A stretch of DNA of 64,000 nucleotides from Blastocladiella emersonii ATCC 22665 (lineage: Eukaryota; Blastocladiomycota; Blastocladiomycetes; Blastocladiales; Blastocladiaceae), in contig JANHCV010000002.1 in the NCBI GenBank assembly GCA_025594325.1, positions 2,232,001 through 2,296,000 of the forward strand. Reading direction: 5' to 3'. Positions 1 through 9,314 of this stretch are shown here, in pieces; within the stretch, counting starts at the first letter, position 1; each line of letters opens with the position of its first letter. A program made the translations under genes and the position numbers. A model generated the notes under the pieces. That model saw only the letters and a list, made by a program, of their open reading frames with translations. It was not told where the DNA came from and ran no database searches.

Positions 1-2
1 CT

Positions 3-1400
3 GACTCCCAGGCCACCATTGCAACGGCCATCCGCGTCACGTCGTTCCTTTCCTCCTCCTCGTCTGATTCTGGCTTTCCTTCTTCCCTCAGTTCTAGCGA
101 TGCATGGTCGTTTGCAGTGGCGGCCGCGCGCGCCCGCCGTGTGACCTTTTTGCTCTCCTGGGTCCGCGGGCACGCGGGCGTTGAGGGGAATGAGATCGCC
201 AACGAGCTCGCTGCTGATGGGGCCGGTCTGGCCCAAGAGCTCGTCCTCGCTCCCCCCTTCGCCAAACAGATCCGGTTAGATGTTCAGCATGTGTTGCACT
301 TTGATGACGTTCCTGTTCCAATTCCCTCCACCGCGTTCCTCAAGTTCCTGTCCACTGCACGTTGCGAGGCCACCCTTCGCTCCAAGTCCTCTCTCCTCTC
401 CTCCCTCCTCTCCTCCCCTGACCCCGAAGAGCACCCAGACATGACCGCGACCTCCATGGCCATTGGCTCCGGCTCCCGCCCGCTTGATAAGCGCACGTCC
501 AGCGCAGCGAACCACAACATTGTCTACCGAGTGCGCCACCTGCTTGGGATCACACCCACTCGCTCACTACTGCACGCTCGCCACCCTACTCTAGTCACGT
601 CACAGGTGTGTCCTAGGTGCCGAGCAGCCGACGACGACGGAAGTCACTGGATGATCTGCACAGGTAACGCCGCGGCTGTGTCCGCTGCGCTGGGCTCTGC
701 CCAAAAGTCTGTTGAGCGCTTCGCTCGCCGCGCCGCCGCCTCTGTTGCCGCCGCAGCCGCCGCAAAACGACCACTTGAATCTTCTACTACACCACCAACA
801 CCACCACCACCACCCGCTCCGTTTTCTCCTGTCCATGGCGAGGACCTCAGCACGCCCAGCTACACCATGGTCAGCAAGTCCGTTGCTGGCGCAACGCGGT
901 CCCTTGCTTTGTTTGGCCGTCGCCTCCTCGCCTCCATCTGGCGCGACCCCGCCGCTCTGTCTCGCCTCGCCGGCTGCGTTGTACGCGCCTGCGACGTCGC
1001 CTTCGCCTCCCACTCGCTCCAACTCGACTGCGACCTTGCTTGACCCATCCTCGCAGCCATCACGTCCGTCGCCTCCCAATCCCTCTGGCGCGGCGCCTGG
1101 CTCTCTCACTCTGCTGGCTGCGCCAAGGCCAACCCACTCAATTTTTCTGAAGCTCCGCTGCGCAAGCCGCGTGAGCGGGCCCGCCGCCCATTTGGCCAGC
1201 CCATTGCCACACTCGAGTTCATCAACTGCCACCACTACTGCTCTCGCTGTCTGAGCTCGCTCCATTCCCACGTCCCCAACCCGTCTGGGCGTGAAGAAGA
1301 CCCGCCAGTGTGCCCACCGTCCACCGCGGCCCAGGCGGCTCTTGTTGCAGATCCCTCTGTCCAACTTTGGCTGCTCGGTTCCCCAAGGCACATCCAGTGA
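3..1400 (+). pseudogene. Non-LTR retrotransposon ORF2, 3' end (RNase H domain plus C-terminal Cys/His region), 5' cut by window edge
   Basis: The frame is open from the window edge, so this is only the end of a LINE polyprotein. It starts inside an RNase H domain (DSQATIATAI, a catalytic-Asp motif) followed by WVRGHAGVEGNEIANELA, the usual LINE RNase H signature. The residue normally Asp in 'ADELA' is Asn here. A CPRC...H...C cluster follows around 615-665, as in LINE C-terminal tails. The frame meets TGA at 1041-1043, but the same frame then continues without a stop for a further 118 codons to TGA at 1398-1400. That tail contains a second Cys/His cluster (INCHHYCSRCL), so the first stop looks like a nonsense mutation in a longer ORF. 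Codon composition is uniform across the stop. The element is probably dead. Its clade cannot be assigned because the reverse transcriptase lies outside the window. Confidence 0.8.
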
Positions 1401-2642
1401 TGTGACTAGACCAAAGATCGGCGCAGTTGATGCAAGTCCAGCAGCACCAGGTGTTTGCGCGCAGTACTGACTCATCCACTTTCTCTCGTTCTGACAACAA
1501 TGAAACGCATGATCCGCCACTGAATGGCGCTGACGCACAGAAGAAAAAGAAGGAGAAAAACAAAAAGAAAAGAAACGCGAAAGAAGAACGTCCGCACAAA
1601 AAGATGGAAAAACATCTGACGAACCTCACAGGCTGTGCCCAATACCACAGCACTGCCACTGGTCCATTGGCATGTCCTCGCGCTTTAGCTGGTCACGCCA
1701 GCGTGTCTCTCTGCTCGGTCTCTCTTTACTGCTCTTCGTTCGCTCTCTTAGCTCGCTGCTCAAGCTCGCTCTCTCTTCGCCTCGTTTGCCAATCTCTCTT
1801 GTACTCCCCTCTCCTCCCACAATTCTTCCCCCTATGCTCCTCGACGTGCACGGTCCGGGCTTGTCGTACTGCGGCTTGCCCACAAAAAGGCTACTGCCCG
1901 TTGCACAGTGGATATTCTGCTTGCAGTTCACAACCGCTGTTAAGGAATAAATGCATTGGTCCCAAAAAAACCATCGCGGCCAAAACTGCCCTTCGCACAT
2001 TGCCAAAAAAAAGTGGTTTGGCCAGAAATACCAGCCTCAATGATATAGTGGATATCAGCACGTTTATCTTAGTTGTCGACGTCACTCTGACGAGGTTGAA
2101 GTGTGTCTGTAGTCAAGCGTTGGACCTGGAACCCATGATTGAGACGTAAAGCGCGCGGTAAACCCTTCACTCGGAACATTATCTGGTCAAAAAGACCCGA
2201 ATCAAGAACAGCGATCTGAAGGAAAGGGCGGTCAGAGGAGTTTCCCACACAGCAGCGGACGGCAAATCGTGTGCAAGGGGTGGGAGACGTACCGGAAATC
2301 AGCGGGGTTGATTGCGTTAAACCCTTGTGTCAGGGTCTGTGTTGCTCACGGGCAACGACCTGTTGTTTTGAGACGGCGCGCTGGCTGACGCGTGGTGTGG
2401 GAGACACATCAGGCTCCGCCCACGCTGGGGCAACTCAGAACGCCCGCTCTCCATCAAACATCCTGATTATATTCACGATCAAGTTCCTCGTATAGAAGGG
2501 CAATGTAACACCATGGATCGTGTCTGAGTCCTCGCACCTGGGCTCATTGCAATCTGCGCGCTTCAATGTGTCCGCAGCGTGCATGCTGCTGCGGCAGAGT
2601 TCAAAATCGCTGTCAACCTGCCCTTTGACTCGCCGAGTATGA
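1401..2642. other. No gene seen; probable retroelement 3' UTR and spacer
   Basis: No convincing coding frame. An A-rich run at about 1538-1585 and two short A-runs near 1964-2012 may belong to the 3' UTR or tail of the LINE remnant. An AATAAA lies near 1946. The rest shows no recognisable feature on either strand. Confidence 0.4.
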
Positions 2643-3970
2643 CCTTGCACCTACTTTCACGCGACCATTAGAACTCGCTCACAGTTCCGCTCATTTAGGT
2701 CTTGGGAACGCGGTGTCTGGCGTGCCGACTTTCTCAACCTGATCGCGCCGTTGTTCAATGCCACCGAGCCCACGGGCAACGTAACGTTCAAGCTGATCCG
2801 CCATAGCACCAGGTACTCGAACCTTGGGAGCACGCAGGCCGAGCAGGCCGCGATCATTCGTTCCTGCGCACATGCGCTCATCACCAAGTTCTCGTTGGGC
2901 AACACGATCCCCGCCGTGCTCACCAGCGCGAGGTACAACGGGTGGGCCTGCTCAGGCTCGGCCACATCGACCCAGCTCAACAACAAAGTCAAGTACCCGA
3001 CCTTCTTCCGCACCATCGCGCCCAACAACGTGCAGGGCGTGATTCTTGCTAATTTCATGCAGCACATGGGGTGGGCGCGTGCGTGCGTCCTCACCACAAA
3101 CGATGCCTACGGTCAGGGCGGTCGGTACTCGCTTCGTCGCCTGCCCCCGTTCCGCATACTCATGAGTCTGTCTCTTGTAGTCTCGTCCGTCTTTCTATCC
3201 AACGCGCCGCAGTTTGGGATCACAGTCGCGTTGCACCAGTTCATTGACCCCCGGCCCGCAACTACTCGCTTGTTCTCAACAACATTCTGCACAGCGACAC
3301 CAACATTGGCATCATCTTCTCCAACCCCAAGGTGTTTCTACCTCTCCTTCGCCAGGCCAGGTCCGTTTCATGTCTTCCTCCACCGCAGCCCAGTACTGAC
3401 TCTCACGTATTGCCGTCTGCGTGTAGAAAACACAATCTGATTTCCGACTTGTATGTGTGGCTTGGCACTGAGTCCTGGTCCTTGTTCAAGTCGCTGTCGG
3501 GGCTCACAGACGAGGACCGCGCGAATGCCAATGGCTTGCTGTATGTGATGCCGCGCAAAGAGGCCCTCACGGCGCGGTACAACTCAAGTATCGCGCAGTG
3601 GAGCGCCGCGTACCCAGGTCGCACGCTGCCGTCCTACTCGCTCTTCTTCATGGACTGCGCGACGGCGCTCACGCGTGGCCCCGTCCGGCCCTTGCGCTAG
3701 TTTGGCGTTGACCGCGTCCTCACGCGCAACTACACAGCGTGCATCTCCGACTTTCTTGAGCCGTTCGACGGGGTATTGGGCGACGTCGTTTTTGACGCTA
3801 TTGGCAACCGCCAGTCCTATTTCTCCGTGTACAACATCCACAGCGGCGCCTCTAAGGTTGTGTACAAGATTGGGCCCGACCTGTCAATTACCAACAGGGC
3901 GCCGCCGCGCTTCTACTCAGGGACGAGCGTCGTCCCGCGCGACAGCACCATCAAGCGCGCACTATATCTT
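2643..3970 (+). pseudogene. ANF-receptor / periplasmic-binding-protein-like ligand domain (class C GPCR or receptor cyclase type), broken
   Basis: The conceptual product resembles the extracellular type I periplasmic-binding fold of class C GPCRs and receptor guanylate cyclases. Diagnostic stretches are FFRTIAPNNVQGVILANF, VLTTNDAYGQG, NIGIIFSNPKVFLPLL and the C-terminal GDVVFDAIGNRQSYFSVYNI. Introns fit at 3121-3180 (phase 1, giving GQG-V-SSVF) and 3361-3426 (phase 2). Three lesions are visible: a one-base loss in the C-run near 3250-3256, needed to reach the frame encoding NYSLVLNNIL; an in-frame TAG at 3698-3700, with the same frame continuing as FGVDRVLTRN; and a PIF/Harbinger element that ends the frame at 3972. 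No membrane domain or cyclase follows beyond the transposon. The 5' end is also unclear, the frame simply opening after a stop at 2640. The original output domain (7TM or cyclase) cannot be told. Confidence 0.7.
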
Positions 3971-3971
3971 A

Positions 3972-4008
3972 GGGCCCGTTTGGTTCCGGGGTGAATCAGG
4001 TGGATCAA
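3972..4008 (+). repeat. Left terminal inverted repeat, transposon copy 1
   Basis: Begins GGGCCCGTTTGGTTC and contains ATCAGGTGGATCA, both matched in the reverse complement of the right end. A subterminal TGAAACGTGGCA motif (about 4040-4053) also recurs near the right end. Confidence 0.9.
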
Positions 4009-4105
4009 TCGATTTTACACGGTCCGGTGTTCACCCAGCTGAAACGTGGCATTTTCACCCCGTCGCGTTCATCGCGGCGTTTGGTTTGACCCCCGGATGA
4101 ACTGA

Positions 4106-4570
4106 ATGGAACCCTCGTCGCGGAATCGCCCGTCTGCTCGCCCCCGAAACTTTCAGGCTGTGCTTCCCGGCCTATATAAACGCTGTTTTCCTTCGTGGGG
4201 CAGCTCGACCGCCACCGGCGAGTACTCGCACCTCGAGCAGGACGGCAAGGAGTCTGGTGCCGTGGAAGGTGTTGATGGTCAAGACGACGCGGCCCCCGCC
4301 AGCAAGCGCAGCCGCACTTCGGACAGCAGCTCGCGTCGCCTCTCGGACTCGGAATTCCTCATGGGCATCAAGGAGGTGTTCCAGAGCGTCTCAACCGCCG
4401 ACTCCAAGCCCGTTCTGACCGCCGCACTTGAATGGGTCCAGGACGCGTACAATGACAATGAAGAGTACCAGATCGACGTCGCCACCCGCCTGACCGAGGA
4501 TCAAGCGCTTCGCGCCATGGCCGTGTCCGGACCGAAGCGCAAGCGCGTCCTCGAGTTTTTCATTCAGTAG
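4106..4570 (+). pseudogene. Transposon ORF1 remnant (C-terminal part only), copy 1
   Basis: An ATG-led frame of 154 codons exists, but only the part from about 4191 onwards is ORF1. It corresponds to the third exon of the Myb/SANT-like ORF1 in copy 2 (WGSSTATGEYSHLEQD, then an acidic/Ser-rich region and a helical tail ending KRKRVLEFFIQ). The first ~30 codons are read-through from the transposon left end created by the internal deletion. The DNA-binding Myb/SANT-like region is missing, so this copy cannot make a normal ORF1 product. Unlike copy 2, its third exon is in frame throughout, keeping the G that copy 2 lost after CAGGAC. Confidence 0.8.
4173..4179 (+). promoter_or_regulatory. TATA-like box ahead of transposon ORF1
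   Basis: TATATAA lies about 200 bp inside the left end of copy 1, where ORF1 transcription should start. The equivalent site in copy 2 (about 42943-42950) reads TATGTAA, a weaker match. Confidence 0.4.
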
Positions 4571-4882
4571 CTCTCTCGCACATGTCCCCCTCCCTCGCGT
4601 TGCTTCCTGGCCTTGTTCTCGCCCATTTGTGTCCAATACATCTGGCTTTGTGTCCATCGTATCTTCAATCGTTACCCTTGGCTCGAAAATGACGCGACTC
4701 GTTGAGAAACGCGTGGTTCGCAAAGTGTCTCACACGTCACGTGATTGATCGACGCGTCTCCACCGATGCGTTCTGACCTCAGCGACGCGTCAAATCATCT
4801 GGAATCGCTTATCTAACGTTATAGTACTTGACAAATCAGTATATTACAGCATGCATGCGGGTACAACAATTATTTCGCGCCT

Positions 4883-6200
4883 TCAAAGACGGGTCCCACG
4901 AGCGGCCATGACGCGCCTGTACTCGGTCCAAAGAACATTTGCGACGCGGTTCCGAAGCGAGATACCGCGCTGACGAGCTCCGTCCAGCGAGGCCTCGAGG
5001 ACAGCGGCCTCGTCGTCCTCCTCGTTCTCGTCGTCCAGGGGCTCGCGCCCACGTACTGGCGCCTCACGCGCCGCGTCCCGCGCGCGCCGGAGCTCCGTCT
5101 CGGCGTCGCGAAAGAAGGCGTCGCCGCCTTGGTTCCACTTGTTGATCATGTTGTGCAGCGTGCAGAGCGCGTACACAAGCTTGACTTGAGTCTTGATTGG
5201 GTAGGCCGCGCCAATCGAGAGGACGCGGAACCGCTTCTTGAGCACGCCAAAGATATGCTCAATGGAGTTGCGGAGCGACGCGTGACGCAGATTGAAAAGC
5301 TCTTCGCTGTTCTCAACTCTACGTACGTTGGTGAAGCAGATGAGATGGCGCCAACGTGATGGTCATGGCAGTGAGAACGTACCCATCCTTGCCGCGGGCA
5401 AACTCGCGAAGATGATAGCGGGTACCGCTGAAGGGCACGATGATGGACGTGCGGTTTGCGTAGCCGCCGTCGGCGAGGTAGAAGCGGCCGGCGGGGATCT
5501 TGAACCCACGGGCGAAGGCGTCCGAGAGCACGCGCGAGTCGTGCGCCTTGCCCTCCCACCCTGCGAGAACGTAGGTGAAGTTCAAGTCAAAGTCGCAGGC
5601 AGCGAGGACATTTGAGGAGATGGTCCCCTTGCGGTTTCGGAACGAGTCGTGAAGCTTGGCGGGCACAACAAACGGGATGTGCGTTCCGTCAAGCGCGCCG
5701 ACCGCGTTCTGGAACGGAGCGTATTTCGGGTCGTGGGCGATGCGCTCATGCACGGGCGTAGAATCGGACGGCTGGACAATGAACTCGGGCATCAGGCGGT
5801 ACAGAGCGTCGAGCACCTGCTTCAGAACCCTGGACGCGGTCTCGCCAGAGATTTGGAACCGCTCCCTGAGGTTGCGGTTGGTGCTGCCCTCGCCGGCCAT
5901 GACAAGAAAAACCATGAAGCGCGCCTCGACGGACAGCTCGCGGCCGTCGGTGAGAAGTCCACGGTCGCGGAACAGGCGGCAGATGGCCTTGAAGGTCTCG
6001 CGGGGCATACGGGCGATTTCCGAGAAACGCGTTTCGCTGTTACACGTCAGCAGCTCTTGAACCCACGACTCGCCGGAAAGCGTGGACGTGCGGATAGGCT
6101 CCCGCGAGCGGCGCTCGTTGCGAGCAGCGAGACGTCGCAGGAGAGCGAGGGCGGCCGTGAGCATGAGGCCGCGCAGCTTGCGGTTGTATCCCTTGCCCAT
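4883..6200 (-). CDS. PIF/Harbinger DDE transposase, copy 1
   Basis: Coding exons run 6200-5383 and 5318-4883, with a 64-nt intron (donor GTACGT, acceptor TAG, phase 2). The product is 417 aa, usual for Harbinger transposases (DDE_Tnp_4 family). The catalytic triad is visible: first Asp in GALDGTHI (about residue 171), second in LADGGYANR (about 241), and Glu in RNSIEHIFGVLKKRF (about 294), coming just after the intron. An N-terminal helical region (residues about 45-130) precedes the catalytic core. The C-terminal tail is acidic (DDENEEDDEA). The start at 6200 is the first ATG after the terminal region. The protein appears identical to that of copy 2, so at least one copy moved recently. It should act in the nucleus, cutting at TWA sites with help from ORF1 protein. 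Confidence 0.92.
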
Positions 6201-6382
6201 GTTGTTTGAGGGCTCGAGAACACGATGCGTGAGGTTAGGTGTTGATTCGTTGCAATAAGTGCGGCTGCAAAGAGGTGGGAAAGATTTTATTGCGGGGAGG
6301 GGGAGGGGCGTTCATCCAGCGGGGCGTTTGGTTCGCACGGCCGCTGAGATGAACGGGGGTGAGGTGAAACGTGGCAACTTTT

Positions 6383-6417
6383 TCAGCTGATCCACCTGAT
6401 CTGAACCAAACGGACCC
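6383..6417 (-). repeat. Right terminal inverted repeat, transposon copy 1
   Basis: Reverse complement reads GGGTCCGTTTGGTTC, then ATCAGGTGGATCA, matching the left end with one substitution in the first 15 bases and a short indel between the two blocks. Confidence 0.9.
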
Positions 6418-6420
6418 TAA

Positions 6421-7858
6421 ATCGGGACGTTCAGGTCCCCTCCTCAGCGTCCCAGGGCAGCTGAAACCGGCCGGGTTTGCCCGCTGCACGGACACGTGAC
6501 CTATCACCTGAATTAGACGCGTTTTTGTCTCGCACCCACCAACGCGTCTGTCTCGCGCGCTTCCTTCAGCGCCGAGTGATCGCCGACCAGAACTCATGCG
6601 TTATAACGTTGAAATGCAAAGCGTGGAGCCAGAGTGCGTGCGCCGCGTGGACTTGCACGCGGTGCGGCGGCGGGGCTGTGCTCCAGCGCACACTACTCCA
6701 AACACGCGCGCTACTGCGGAAGCCTTGCGCAGTCATGAACGAGGGCCAGTCATTCGTCGTGGCCGTACGAAAGCACCGCGGGTTGTCCGGTTTGGGAATC
6801 GCCCACGACCTACTTTGGGATGAGGTGGTCGCATGGTTCAAGGCGTAGGACATAAAGTAGCAACGCGGACGTGCTTTCAGCACGGCTTACACCATGTCGC
6901 GAACTGGATCATGCGGCGAGCGAAGTGGAGAGCGATCACACCGACGGCAGGGCTGAGCAGGTAAGCGAGGTTTGGCGACTAGTCAAGCGAGCGAGGCGAC
7001 GCGAATGCACGTCCAATGGCTGACGAGCGAGGCCGTAGACTTGAGCGGCTGGTCAGGCGGCAAGGTCGGCAAGCCGAGAAGTTCAACGCGCGGGAAGGGG
7101 GCGCGGAAGGCGGCGAACGAGCACAACAGCGGCGACGGGGTTGAAGATTATGGTGTGACGAGGGACCGCGAGTGCAAGGATGTTGCAAGCGAGAGCGCTG
7201 CGGGTGTGAGGTGCCCACGACGTAGGGGAGAAGTACGGAGGTGGGTGCGGCGACGGCTACTACGGCAGCGTACAAGTAGCTGCCGCTCATGGCACGAGGC
7301 GTACGAGCAGGGGCGCAGCGTGAGAGCGGGAGGAGAGTGAGGCCGACTGCGAGCCCTGCTGCAGTTGCTGGGGAAAGAGGAGGAGGCGACGACAAGGATG
7401 AGGGCGAAGATGGGGATGAGCGCAAGAGCACGGTACGCGTCCGCGGCGGCAAGCGAGAAGGCACACGGTGAATCGTGCGAGGGGCGGGGGCGGATGCGTG
7501 CGGCCTGCGACGATCGAGAGCGAGGCCGGTCAGGCAGCACTGCCAGCCGCTGGGTGCTGCGCGGGACGAGTCTGATGCGGGTGCGTAATGCAGAGGAGAG
7601 AGAGAGCGGTCTGCGACAAGAACTTATATGGGCGCGAGCTCCCCCACGTGGCGAAGAGCGTCAGCCCGTGCTGCCTCGTGGGTGAGCGCCCGAGGAGCTG
7701 GGGCCAATCAGAGAGCTCGGGCGACGCCGCGTCACGTGCGTACGCGTATTCTTAGTAACGAGCCCTGGGACGTCGGTTTGGCTAGCCTGGACTCCCCCAT
7801 TTAGTCCCCCTGCCCAAACGACCAACTCACACTGCACTCGCGCGCGTCCCCCTCTAGG
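6421..7858. other. No supported gene; possible minus-strand promoter and short frames
   Basis: Neither strand shows a recognisable protein. A minus-strand TATAAG (7623-7628) lies in front of Ser/Arg/Pro-rich frames; the first downstream ATG (7290) would give about 104 aa with a hydrophobic start (SYLYAAVVAVAA). That is too weak to call. No upstream chitin synthase exons were found here. Confidence 0.35.
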
Positions 7859-8659
7859 CCGAGTACATCTTCATGCAGGTCTCGATGCGGTACGTCGAGG
7901 CAACTTTCGGCAGCGTGACGTGCCTGCCGGGCGCGCTGACCATGATCAAGTACAACACCATGCACGAGCTCGCCAAGATCTACTTCCACCAGCCCGACGT
8001 CGACTCGACCTTTGAGTTCTGCCGCCGCAAGCTCGGCGAGAACCGGTTCCTGACGCACCTCGCCATGGAGTACCTGCCCGCGTACTCGATCAGCTTCGTG
8101 CCCGATGCCGTGTCCAAGACCGAGGCGCCCAACATCTTCTACGACCTGCTCCGCCAGCGGCGGCGCTGGCTCCTCGGCTCGCTGACCAACGAGCTGCACA
8201 TGGTGACCACACCCAGCTTCCTCACCAAGTACCCGGCGCTCATCGCGCTGCGCATCACATCCATGCTGCGGCTCGGTGGCACCTGTTTCTACCTTCTTTT
8301 GGACTACCGCAGTCGTCACGCTCATCGAATCGCCCGACCAGGCCAACGCCGTCGACGTGATCCTGCTCATCGGCGTGCCTGGCATGTTCTTCGTCCTGCT
8401 CGCCATCTGGTCGCTGTGGCAGCGCCGCGCCAAGTTGCTCGTCTTCTTCTTCGCCTTCCTCATCACCAACCAGATACTCGAGATGCTCTACTACTGCTAC
8501 ACGGCGTGGACCATGAACGAGCGCACGTGGGGCGGGCCGCGCGCCGATGGCGGTGCAGCGGACGAGGCGGACGACGAGGACGAGGATGACCTCGGCAGCT
8601 CGCCAGCACCGGTTCCTGCGTACGGTGTCCGCGGCGCGGCCCCGGCTGTCGCTGCGTAG
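7859..8659 (+). CDS. Chitin synthase (GT2), 3' part only; 5' half absent
   Basis: Reading starts after a CTCTAG acceptor-like site at 7858. The product keeps the later motifs of the chitin synthase catalytic domain: FGSVTCLPGALTMIK, LGENRFLTHL (the LGEDRYLT motif with E-N for E-D), FVPDAVSKTEAP and LLRQRRRW. Two or three hydrophobic helices follow (VILLIGVPGMFFVLLAIW, LLVFFFAFLI), then an acidic tail (DEADDEDEDD). Continuity across 8276 requires either a very short 37-nt GT..AG intron (8276-8312, phase 1) or a frameshift. The upstream nucleotide-sugar binding half, with its DxD motifs, is not present anywhere between the transposon and this exon. It would normally make cell-wall chitin at the plasma membrane, but this copy looks 5'-truncated and is probably non-functional unless a long intron hides the rest. 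Confidence 0.7.
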
Positions 8660-9314
8660 GCGTGATTCGGGGCTCGCTTGGCTCCCGCCGTCCAACGGCT
8701 CCAGACGCGGGAATCGACTATTATTGGGGTCTCCCTTAGGTTGCGCTCGCACAAATATAACCCTTATGCGTGTATCTGACTTGTCTCACTGTTTTCAAAC
8801 GAGCGCGTGCGAGGACTTTCGCGTTCGCAACCTCGGGAGTCCACAGGAGACGCGTCGCGAAATCACGTTTGTCTCGCACTTCCGTCACGTGTTTGTCTCA
8901 CGTCTCTTTCACCGCGCCCCTCCGCGCGCCGCGCCGCTCACTCCCGCTATCATGAACGACAGTCGCATCGACTAGCATCTCTCAGGCTAGAACAGTAACG
9001 ACATCAGCGTTGATGGTCATGGGCAGGCCATGGTCGACAGTGGCTTGCTCCGCGCGCGTGGCGACACTTGCTGAACACGGCGTCGACCGTGGCCGCCTTC
9101 TTAAACACTTTCGGGGCGAGGACGAGAAGTGAGGCGTGGTCGAGAAGCTTGCGCCGAAGGCACCAGATTCGTGTGGGCGTCGCTTGCGGCGGAGATGTTT
9201 CAGTGACTCGGCGGCAGAGACGCCCTGAAAACTCCGAACGCCCACTTGACCATTTCCTCTCTCTCGCAGTAGACCTCCCCACAAGAACGCTGATGAAAAT
9301 CTCGATGCAACGCC
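8660..9314. other. Intergenic, nothing recognised
   Basis: 3' flank of the chitin synthase fragment and presumed promoter of the ankyrin-like gene. Repeated TCTCG/CACGT-rich words occur, with no ORF or RNA gene supported. Confidence 0.4.

Larger units (their letters stand above)
3972..6417. mobile_element. PIF/Harbinger-type DNA transposon, copy 1 (internally deleted)
   Basis: The 2,446-bp element has imperfect terminal inverted repeats beginning GGG[C/T]CCGTTTGGTTC. Inside are a two-exon DDE transposase on the minus strand and the 3' part of a Myb/SANT-like ORF1 on the plus strand. Compared with copy 2 at 42743-45994 it lacks about 806 bp: sequence matches up to about 4190 (GTTTTCCT), then jumps to the ORF1 exon-3 sequence GTGGGGCAGCTCG. 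Flanks are TTA (3969-3971) and TAA (6418-6420); TWA is the family's target site, but the two are not identical. The element sits in the 3' end of the ANF-receptor pseudogene. Because it carries a complete transposase it could still move itself or copy 2, if ORF1 is supplied elsewhere. Confidence 0.9.
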
